From Balamuthia mandrillaris (taxonomy: Eukaryota; Discosea; Longamoebia; Balamuthiidae), in the NCBI GenBank assembly GCA_031835245.1, contig JAVKOQ010000084.1:1-64000 (forward strand): a DNA stretch of 64,000 nt. Reading direction: 5' to 3'. The notes under the pieces are model-generated. The model searched no databases and was not told the origin of the DNA. It was given only the letters and a program-made list of their open reading frames with translations. Positions 35,030-46,067 of this stretch are shown piece by piece. The first letter of the stretch is position 1. Every line of letters starts with the position of its first letter. Position numbers and translations under genes: made by a program.

Positions 35030-35330
35030 TCCTCCCTCTCTCTCTCTCTCTCTCTTGTTGCTAAATAAAACAAGCTAATTAACAAATCGTGTTTTTAAAA
35101 AAAGCAAAGCGTTACATCCAAACGTATTGCTGTTAATGGGAGTATGTATAGAGCAGGATCAAGAACAAAGCAAGCTGTTGATGGTGACAGAGTTGATGCC
35201 AAATGGCAGCGTCCACAGTCTCATCCATAATCCGAAGAACAAGATACCTTTCAAACGGAGGATCCGGTTCGCCAAAGATACAGCCCTTGGCATGAACTAT
35301 CTGCATCTTTCTACTCCTCAGATCATGTAA

Positions 35331-35362
<32 letters not shown>

Positions 35363-37046
35363 TCTGTGCAGCCGTTTAGGATAACACAACATTTAAAAAA
35401 AGGCATCTTGACTTGAAAACTCAAAATCTGCTCGTTGACGCTCACTATGTGGCCAAAGTAGCTGGTACTTACCAACCTTCTTTTATTTTGTTGTCACTGT
35501 AAACCTAACCTCTTTTTAACGACCAATTTACAGACTTTGGGTTGAGTCGGGTGAAGAAGGCCGGAAGCAACAAAGGAGCAACTGGCTCTCCTCTTTACAT
35601 GGCTCCGGAAGTTTTGGCAGATAAGCCCTATGATGAAAAAGCGGATGTTTATAGGTACGCTACATTCTCTATCACGAGGATGTATTTTTTCCATCGCTTC
35701 TCACAATTCATTGTGCCTTATTTTGTTCTCTTCGTTCAGTTTTGGAATAGTGTTGTGGGAACTCGTCACACAACAAAAGCCTTTCAAAGAAGAAGCCTTT
35801 GAGACTTTAGAGGGTATCAATGTTTTTGCTCTATTCTGCATTTTTCTTTAGTCTCTGCTAAATCTCTCTCTCTCTCTCTCTCGCTCTCCACAGACATATT
35901 TCAACATGTTGTTATTGACGGAGACCGACCTGAAATACCGGCAGCATGTCCTCCTAAACTTGCAGAGCTTATTAAAAAGTGTTGGCATGCTGACCCACAA
36001 GTGCGGCCTTCTTTTCAAGCAATACTGGAAAGCAAAATACTTGATGATGGTTTGTTAGAATACCCATGAATTGAAGAGAGAAACGCAGAAAGTACAAAAG
36101 AAGAGCGGTAACATTGAAAACTTAACCCCTTTTCTCCGATTTTTTTCCTGCATCGGTGCAGTGATTGTGGATGCAATGATAAGCGATGTAAACGCGGAGG
36201 CCAGAGAGTTCTGGAAAGAAAAGTTCACTTCCAAAGAAGCCATTCCGGAGGATTCCGTAGACTGGAAAGTCTTTGCAAAGGGCCTTGTCGAGTTTCTTGA
36301 GTTGGAATACCCGCAAGGCACTGTGCTTGATAACGTGCTAGAGTTCAAAGTTCTTCGCCTTTGTTTAGGTTTGATTTCCTCCCTGCTCTCTGCTCTCTTT
36401 TTATGCGCACATTAATACTTCTTTTCTTCAAAGCTGATAAGCAGGACAAAGTTACACTGGAAAACTTTGCAGCAGTAATTGAATGGTTTGGACCGTTCAC
36501 CAAAAAGAAGAGTGAGAAAACTGGGGCCAACCTGTTCCTAGCAAACATGATGACCATTGCCTCTCTTGGGTTCCGTTCTCTCTCATTCTCTTTGTTGTTT
36601 CTCTGTCTAACCTATGCTTTTTTTTTAAAAAAAAGAGGTTTCTGGGGAGATATATCCAGCCAGCATGCAGAGGTAAAGATGGCTGGCCAGAAGCCAGGCT
36701 ATTACATGATTCGGTTCAGCTCGCAACAACCAGGCTACTTTACCATCAGTGCCATGAGCAAGGACAACACTCTGAAGCACTTTCGAATTAAGCACAGAGC
36801 AGGCCTCAATTTTCTTTTGGGCAATTCAGAGTATCCCAGCATCAAGGCTCTCCTCAGGAAACACAAAGATGATCTGTATCTCAAGGTTTGTTCTCTCTCT
36901 CTCTCTCTCTCTCTTGGCTTCAAGTTGGCTAACAGTTTCTTTTTCTTCAAATGAAGCACGCTGTCAAAGGATCTCCTTATGCTCAGCTCTTCTTGCATCA
37001 CGACGAAGGCCCTCAGTCAGCCTACGTTGAGATGCTTTTAACTTGA
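34190..37046 (+). CDS. Shk-type kinase: TKL kinase domain followed by SH2 domain
   Basis: ATG 34190. Residues ~25-105 form a coiled coil (RMLELRSEIERLNEALHDQL...), then a Ser-rich linker. The kinase starts near residue 207 with GKGSFGCVNKG and HVAVKTI (Lys ~239). Later exons give PNVLLLMGVCIEQD, VTELMPNGSVHSLIHNPKN, ILHLDLKTQNLLVD (HLD instead of HRD), DFGLSRVKKAGSNKGATGSP, YMAPEVLADKPYDEKADVY, FGIVLWELVTQQKPF and IKKCWHADPQVRPSFQAILE. A helical linker (VIVDAMISDVNAEAREFWKE) follows, then an SH2: GFWGDISSQHAEVKM, PGYYMIRFSSQQPGYFTIS (phosphotyrosine Arg retained), KHFRIKHRAG. Kinase-then-SH2 is the Shk architecture described in Dictyostelium. Phosphotyrosine reading in an amoeba is implied. 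Four or more introns have sense (CT)n. Confidence 0.92.
34999..35054. repeat. (CT)n microsatellite in kinase-SH2 intron
   Basis: Two CT blocks on the sense strand split by CATCTCCTCC. Similar intronic tracts in this gene are at 35331-35357, 35862-35888 and 36891-36914. Confidence 0.9.
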
Positions 37047-37331
37047 TGGATCGCAGTAGAAGCTTTTATATGACTATTTTCCCAAAAAGAAAAAAATTGC
37101 ACCCGCTCCCCCTTCAATAGTGGTTCCTATATCACTCCTCTCTATTGAAGAAACCGTTTGCACTTTTTCCATCTCCTCTCGCCCCGTTCTTTCCACGCAG
37201 GAATGCCTCCTCCACTCTGTTACAGCAACGAAGTTCGGTCAGAGGGCCTTCTGGTTAAGGCCTTCGACGAAGCGAAGGCTCAAAAATTGGTTTTTTTGTT
37301 TGTTTTTTTTGTTTACGCAGTTTACATTTTT

Positions 37332-38346
37332 TCAATCTTCTTCTTGTTTTGTTTCGATGATACGTTGCGTTTCATCCAAAGCTACCGTCGTTGTGATGGT
37401 TGGTGTCGCAACAGTAATAGACGACCGACGCGATCCGCTCTCATCATTCATGCTCCTTCTTCGGGTTGCTCTCTCCGCGTCATCTCTTTCTTTTCTTTTC
37501 GCTGGAATGATCGACGAGGAGGAAGAACATGCGTCGTGTTCAGCAGAGTTGGGAGAGAGTCGTGGAGAGGCTAAAGCCGCTTGAGCTTCCAAAATGCCTT
37601 CTAAAGAGCCTTTCACTTGTTGCGCTATGCGGAAGGAATCTCTTTTCTTGACCAAACGGTCAAAGTTGGCCTGGAAGGCGTCCATCCATTCCTTCTTCTC
37701 CTCAGCGCTGCTGGCTTGAAAACAGAAACGGAAACGAGAGGTTTGAATCATGATGACAGGGATGTAAGCCTGGTCTCCTTGCACGTTCGTCTCTCGTTTC
37801 GCTGCAACCTCACGCAAGGAGGCGCCGGCCAGGAAGAAGTGAAACTGGTACAGATATCGCTTTTCTTTCTTGGCGAAACCAAACTTGGATTGGGCGTTGA
37901 TAGTGCCTATGAATAAGTCTACAAGAAGAGAACGACGAAAGAATAAAGTAAGAATGGTGAGTGGAAGGGAAAGAGGGGAAGCAGAAGAGGATGATGACTT
38001 ACCGTTGAAAAGGAAACAATAAACGTCCTCTGCTTGCCGTCCTTTGTTTGTCAACAGTTTGAGTTTGCCACTATAGGAGCGCAATATGCAAAGAGAGAAG
38101 AAACATATGTTAGCAGACAAGAGAGAGAAGAACGAAGGAGAGTTTTTTTTTTAAAAAAAAAGCAAACCTCTTTGAAAGTCTGCGATGAGGCACCACCAAA
38201 TTGCCATCGAATATTTGAGTGGGCTCCGCAGATTGATGATGGCTGAGCGCTGGGGAGTTTGGGGCCGACATAGAAGTAGGTCTGGAGTCATCCGCATTCA
38301 TAACTTTGTCATCTATACAAAAAGAGGGTTGTTAATGAGAGGAAGT

Positions 38347-38385
<39 letters not shown>

Positions 38386-39833
38386 TAACAAACCACTTCC
38401 CGCAACAAGAGAGCTGTTTCGTCTGCTGCGAGACTCAGAATTCGTTGTTGCATTGTTGCTTCCACGAATACTGCGGCCAGCACTCAAAGAACTTCGCAAC
38501 GCAACTTCGTTGTAGGGACTGTTTCTCGCATCTTGCAAGCCCTCGATCTGGTTCTGCACTCGAAAGACTTCATTGATGCTGTCCGCCTCTTGATGCTTCT
38601 GGTCCAAGCGATCAGCTAGCTTGGCCATCTTCTGACTCGCTGTTGCCACGTCTTCACGATCGGGATGGCCGTCCCATGTAAACCGCTCTAAATCCTTTTT
38701 TTTTGTTTTTTGTTAAGCATTTGCACGAGTGCCTTATTGCAAGGAGAGAGGGAGAGAGGGGGAGGGAGGGAGAGAGAGGGAGAGAGAGAGGGAGAGAGAG
38801 AGAGAAGGAGAGAGGGAGAGAGAGGGAGAGAGAGAGAGAAGGAGAGAGGGCAAGAGAGAGAAAGAGAGAGAGAGAGAATTACACTTAGCAATAGGACATA
38901 ACGGGGAATACGCTGTACAGGTTGGATTAGGTATCCAGGCAAGCTTTGGTTTTTGTTGGCTTGCTTGAGCTTTGCTTCGCATTGCTAAATATTAGCCGGG
39001 TAAGAACGAAGAGGTTATTATACTCATACAAATGACAAAGGAAAAAGAGAAAGAAAGAACCTTAATGAACATGGCAAAGTTCTTATTTTGTTCGCGTTGG
39101 CTGAGAAGAAGCAACGCTTCGTTGTAATTGTTACAATAGTCTGAGTATACATGAAAGTAATCCATCTTTGTTCGTTGCAAATGGTGTTAGAGAATGATAG
39201 CAAATATAAGAAATAGAAGAAGGAGGAGAAGGAAGGAGAAGGAGGAAGGAGAAGGAGAAGGAGAAGGAGAAGGAGAAGGAGAAGGAGAAGGAGAAGGAGA
39301 AGGAGAAGGAGAAGGAGAAGGAGAAGGAGAAGGAGGAGGAGAAGGAGGAGCAGAGGAGGAGAAGGAGGAGCAGAGGAGGAGAAGGAGAAGGAGAAGGAGA
39401 AGGAGGAGGAGGAGGGAAGGAGGAGGAGGAGGAGGAGAAGGAGAGGAGGAGGAGAAGGAGGAGGAGAGAGGAGGAGGAGGAGGAGAAGGAGAAGGAGGAG
39501 AAGCAGAAGAAAAAAAAGAGGAAAGTTATGGAAGTACGTACCACGCTCAAAAAGACGTCGCCAATGCGCTGGTCAACGTGCCAATGCTTAAGGCGGTCCC
39601 GTAACGACTCGGTGAGGTGTTGGCTAAAGTTAAAAATGACTTGTGTGTGAGAGAAAATGTTCTTGATGTCATTCTCAGAGAGCAAAAGCTCGCTCTGAGT
39701 GATGCCCGCAAACACGGAGGCTAGTCCCGTCTGTCGGGGTGACATGGGCTGCTCCGACGCCAGTTTTCTCATCGGCAATAAATAATACTATGTGGTTTTT
39801 ATGAACACCATCAACACGAGTTCGTGCAAGAAG

Positions 39834-39883
<50 letters not shown>

Positions 39884-40350
39884 AAAAAGAAAGTGGAGAC
39901 GAGAGCACGGATTCAACGGGAGGAAGAAAGCATTACCTCGACCATGTTTTGCAAAGCTTCCAAATACTTTTCTTCGGAGCTAAGTATTTCAGCAGCGATG
40001 TTATGTCGTCTCACTATATAAACCCCAAAAAATATATAAACATATGATAAGAAAAAAAAACGACGATGATGGTTTGCTTCGCGAGGAGGAATATACGTGC
40101 CTGCCATTTTGTAACGACGACGAGCTTGACGACCTCTCCATAGCGCCTGCACGCGGACCAGTTGTTTCAGTTGTTGCGGGGTGTAATGGTAACGACGACG
40201 AGGGGAGGCAGAAGGGTCGGTGGCAGGGGAGGAGGCGGAAAGAGCGGCGGTCGAGGCGGCACCGCCTGTCCACCGACGCACCAGAGAGAAGCCAATGCCC
40301 ATGGTATAGATCGCCACAAACGTATAGAAGAGCAACCATTCAAAGAGCAT
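37332..40350 (-). CDS. RhoGEF (DH-PH) with N-terminal membrane segment and IQ motif
   Basis: Predicted activator of Rho-family GTPases. ATG 40350 gives a hydrophobic N-terminus (MLFEWLLFYTFVAIYTMGIG), a Ser/Ala-rich stretch, then VRVQALWRGRQARRRYK, a good IQ (calmodulin-binding) motif. The DH domain spans several exons: IAAEILSSEEKYLEALQNMV, GITQSELLLSENDIKNIFSH, VIFNFSQHLTESLRDRLKHW, FHVYSDYCNNYNEALLLL and the diagnostic LPGYLIQPVQRIPRYVLLL. After a helical linker (KMAKLADRLDQKHQEAD) come a Ser-rich spacer and a PH-like domain (GKLKLLTNKGRQAEDVYCFL, RFRFCFQASSAEEKKEWMDA). The tail is Ser/Arg-rich. Introns are loaded with polypurine (plus strand) repeats, including about 290 bp at 39216-39508. 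The TM-IQ-DH-PH order is unusual for the family. Confidence 0.85.
38742..38878. repeat. GA-rich microsatellite in RhoGEF intron
   Basis: 137 bp of GA and GGGA units on plus, CT-rich on the gene's sense strand. It splits the exon ending ...IPRYVLLL from the next. A shorter run is at 38351-38383 and another at 39841-39879. Confidence 0.9.
39216..39508. repeat. (GAAGGA/GGAGGA)n polypurine tract in RhoGEF intron
   Basis: About 290 bp with almost only purines on plus. It combines long GAAGGA runs with GGAGGAGGA and GAGGAG variants. Pyrimidine on the sense strand of the minus gene. Confidence 0.92.
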
Positions 40351-40751
40351 ACTACTAATAAATAAAAATTAAAAAAAAGAAGAGTTGCCTTGGTGGTGGT
40401 CGTCGTTGGACCCCTTTTTTTTTTGGGTTGTCGTATAGCGCTCCAATTTGTGTTATATGTGTTTCTTTGTTCTTATTTGAGCTCTCGCTTGGCCCCTTAA
40501 TTCATTATACACTTGGCTCCTCGTTCTTCACACAGCTATACGCACGCTTTCATCCTTGGATCTTTTCTCTTCTCCCTCCCATCTCTTCCGCCTCTTCTCT
40601 CCTCTCCCGTTTCCCTTCTCTTCCTCTATTCGCTGCTTCTCTTCTGCTTCTCCTATCTCTGTGTTATGCTGTTCTCTCGCTATCTCTCCCCCTTTCTTTT
40701 TTTTTTCTTTTAGTCCTTTATGCTTTCTTAGGTGTTCAAATGTGTTGTTGT
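40351..40751. other. Intergenic region between PP2C-like 3' end and RhoGEF 5' end
   Basis: Both neighbours are minus. Strongly pyrimidine-rich on plus (40540-40720). It should hold the PP2C 3' UTR and the RhoGEF promoter. A 116-residue plus-strand frame is Leu/Ser/Phe low complexity and is not a credible gene. Confidence 0.5.
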
Positions 40752-41124
40752 TTACAAAGAACGAGGAGAAGAAGATGAGGGGGAAGGGAGAGCTGAAGGA
40801 GAAAGGGAGGAAGAAGATGATACAAAAGTTGGATGATAAGAAGAAGAAGGAGGGGGAAAAGAGCAGAAGCGACGTTGAAGCGCGGCAATGACCACAAAGA
40901 CGGGAAAGAGAAGCATCCAAGGAGATGCCGCCGAAGGACCGTTGGGCGATATGGAAGAGGCCGAAGAGGACAAAGAAGTCATGAACCAAAACGGCCATAG
41001 AGTGGCAAGGGAGCTTCGCGCCCAGGAGAGGGCTAAGCTCAAAGGATGATGTCGGTTGGAGACAATCTCTCTCTTGAACGAGGTGAAGCGATTAGAACCT
41101 CCTGAGGAAGACCTTGCGAATGAG

Positions 41125-41160
<36 letters not shown>

Positions 41161-42762
41161 AGAAACGAGGTAGGTTCGGAAGAAAGAACGGTGGTGGCGG
41201 AGAGATCTTTGGAGGAGGGATGGATGTAAGAGGAGAGAGGGACGATGAGGGCAGTCATATCGTCTATCTTGGGTTCTCTTCCTCCCATTGCGGATTCCTC
41301 TTCCCTACATCGTGCTTCCTCCACCAATAGTTGTGCTACTGTTGTTGCTTCCTCTATTCAAAGAAATGCGATAAGCGACTACCAGCAGGAGAAGAGGAAA
41401 GAAGAAAGGGCGGAGAGGAACCTGTCTTTAGCTTCTCATGGATAAAAGAAATGACCGCTTGATTGCCTTCGGGAAAGGCGTTGTAGACGCCATCACTCAG
41501 CAAAACCAAAAACTCGTCTTCATCAGACCGTATGTATTCTTTGCATACATGTACAAACCGCTTGTCAAAAGCATCTGACCCAAAGTTGGTGTCTTATTCG
41601 TGGTAATGTCAGTTCTCTGAGAACGAGTGATGAAAGCAGAAAGAGACAGAAAAGACAAGCTTACCAGGGCAAGAATCAACTGAAAGTTGAACAGCCTTGC
41701 TGCACCGACAAAGCAATGCCCTCGAGTCTCCACAGTTAACTACAGTTAGAGTGGCATTGTCTTCGCGGTTGCTAGCGGCCGCCACCTCTTTCTTTCCAGC
41801 AGCAAAAGCAAAGGAAGAACTGCAAGATGGCCTTTCGATAAAAGCAACCACTGCTGTAGAGCCGCTTCCAATCATGCATTGGGGTCGCAAGTCCTGGTGT
41901 ACTTCCTCCCATTGTTGCCTCAAAAAGGCTTTCTCTTCTTGCTCCTTCATTCCGTCTTCCTCTTCTCCTTCGTGTTCATGTTCTCGTTCTTCTCGTTCCC
42001 GTCGGGACCCAAGTGTACATCTTCTTCCAAGTTGCCTCTTACCTTTCCGTTCTATTCCATTCATCTCTCTTCTAGGCCGCTGTTGTTTAAGTTGTGCTTC
42101 TTCTTCCTCCTCCTCTTCAGCAAGAAAAAGAGAAGAAGAGGAGGAGGAGGACAGGAAGGATAAGGCACGATGGTGGCGCAAGCGTTCAAAGGCGCGGGGT
42201 AGGTGCTTGCTCAGGTAGCTAGACACGTCTCTAGGATCCAGTTGAGTCCGAATGTCATAGCTCAGCCTGAATAGCAATAGAGTTTAAGCAAGGACTTGAA
42301 GAAGAAGAAGAAGAAGAAGAACAAGAACAAGAACAAGAAGAAGAAGAACAAGAAGAAGAACAAGAAGAACAAGAAGCAGAAGTAGCAACTACAACAAGAA
42401 GAACCACAACTAACAACAAACAACAAGGTGAACGAGAAGAAGCAGCAAGTAGTGAGGAGGTGGTACTCAACCCCATTGCAGCAGCAACAGAAGGCCATTC
42501 ATCCTCACTGACGCCAATGATGGAGAGCAGAAGCTCCTTGGTCTTGCCATTGCCTGGCCAGCCAAAGTTAGTTTCCAGCTTTTTCATCAAAAAAAAAGAA
42601 ACAAAACAAAAACACAAAGCAAAGCAAACCATCATACACTCCAAAAATGCCCTCTTCGACGTTCATGCTGTAGGCATCCTCGTTGACCTTCCTGCCCGAG
42701 CTGTCCCTGCCCGCCAAGGAATAGCAGCCCGCTTCTACCCCTCCATCCTTCCTCTGCTCCAT
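40752..42762 (-). CDS. PP2C-like Ser/Thr phosphatase, shortened, with C-terminal hydrophobic segment
   Basis: ATG 42762 gives GCYSLAGRDSSGRKVNEDAY and GIFGVYDG, the first PP2C metal-binding motifs. Later exons carry SYLSKHLPRAFERLRHHRAL, a long acidic/basic insert, MIGSGSTAVVAFIE, LTVVNCGDSRALLCRCS, FVHVCKEYIRSDEDEFLVLL followed by SDGVYNAFPEG, then EATTVAQLLVEEARCREEES and KIDDMTALIVPLSSYI (terminal metal-binding Asp). The usual ~50 residues between GDSRAL and the SDG motif, with the G-x-L-x-V-S-R-A-x-G-D flap signature, are not present: frame-preserving splicing joins VDSCP to DTNFGSDAF. A Ser-rich stretch and a hydrophobic span (ASPWMLLFPVFVVIAAL) suggest a tail anchor. Activity may be altered or lost. 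A dispersed repeat lies about 240 bp upstream. Confidence 0.75.
42295..42372. repeat. (GAA/CAA)n-rich tract in PP2C intron
   Basis: AAGAAGAAC-type triplets on plus, TTC/TTG on the sense strand, within an intron. Confidence 0.8.
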
Positions 42763-43258
42763 GATCCACCAAGACTTTGCCTCCTCGATTGGTGGGGCTC
42801 AAGCCTGCCTTCCAAGAAGAGTGAAATGAAACCTTTTCTTCTTTTCTCTCTTTTCTTTTTATTTTTTCTGCAAAAGAAATTCAGCTAAAAGAACCATGCC
42901 TCTCATCGGATTCGAACTGGCGGCATCTGACACAAGTGACCAGCAATTCTACAGCATTTGAAGAACATTTTATGGCGAGTTTAAAATAATAACGACCCAC
43001 GCGCAATGGTCAGGTTTGCGGTGGTCCTGGTCGACACGAATTCTCCCCGCTGAAAGTGGCGGGGAAGCGCAGGGACTATTTTTGCTGCCCTTTTGTCCCT
43101 TGCCATTTCTTTTCAGCCATTTTTTTTTTGGTTTTTTATTTATTTATTTTTTTTCGCTTTTGTTTTTCTGTATTTTTGTTTTGTTTGCAGCAGAGCAACT
43201 TGCAACGCTAACAAACAATGAAGAAGAAGACAACAACGAAAACGAAAGAAAGGGAGTA
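42763..43258. other. Intergenic region between RecQ 3' end and PP2C 5' end
   Basis: Contains a Pol III B-box-like motif (about 42912-42923 on minus, AGTTCGAATCC), dispersed repeat copy 2 (43000-43119) and T-rich sequence. No protein gene seen. Confidence 0.55.
43000..43119. repeat. Dispersed ~120 bp repeat, copy 2 (upstream of PP2C)
   Basis: Homologous to 3572-3692 (see copy 1), same orientation relative to the downstream minus-strand gene. The hairpin CCCCGC-TGAAAGTG-GCGGGG is conserved in the stem. GGGACTATTTTTG (copy 2) and GGGACTTTTTTG (copy 1) follow it, then a TGCTGCCCTTTT block. Confidence 0.75.
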
Positions 43259-45859
<2,601 letters not shown>

Positions 45860-45879
45860 TGCAAGAGTGCCAGTTCCTG

Positions 45880-45905
45880 GTCGACAAGAATGTATTTTTG
45901 TCGAC
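45880..45905. repeat. Perfect 8 bp inverted repeat (hairpin)
   Basis: GTCGACAA at 45880-45887 is mirrored by TTGTCGAC at 45898-45905 around a 10-base loop, just upstream of the RecQ start. No match to a known element. Confidence 0.6.
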
Positions 45906-45962
45906 GATTTGATAGTGAAAAACAGGGAAAATTGGGTGAAATAATTTTAGTACATTATTTTT

Positions 45963-45978
45963 AGGATCTGGCACCAAC
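45963..45978 (+). repeat. Left candidate terminal inverted repeat
   Basis: AGGATCTGGCACCAAC, 14/16 identical to the inverted right copy. Short enough that chance cannot be excluded. Confidence 0.4.
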
Positions 45979-46067
45979 TTCATTTTTCCAAGAAATAAAG
46001 GTTAAGTTAACTTTTATTTACAGCGATAAACAAAAAAAAAAAACAAAAAACAAAAAACAACACAAAC

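Noticed and set aside
38703..38968. Arg/Glu and Ser/Leu repeat ORFs
   Set aside because: Frames of the GA-rich microsatellite in the RhoGEF intron.
40428..40778. 116-residue hydrophobic plus-strand ORF
   Set aside because: Leu/Ser/Phe low complexity from a pyrimidine-rich intergenic stretch; no exon or domain support.
42893..42970. tRNA-Lys-like gene on minus
   Set aside because: The anticodon-arm-like stem has A instead of U at the position before the anticodon, and the acceptor arm does not pair.
42961..43119. Spliced-leader or U-snRNA gene at the dispersed repeat
   Set aside because: An AUUUUUG-like site follows the hairpin in copy 2, but copy 1 lacks the A and no match to U1, U2, U4, U5, U6 or a leader donor could be made by eye.
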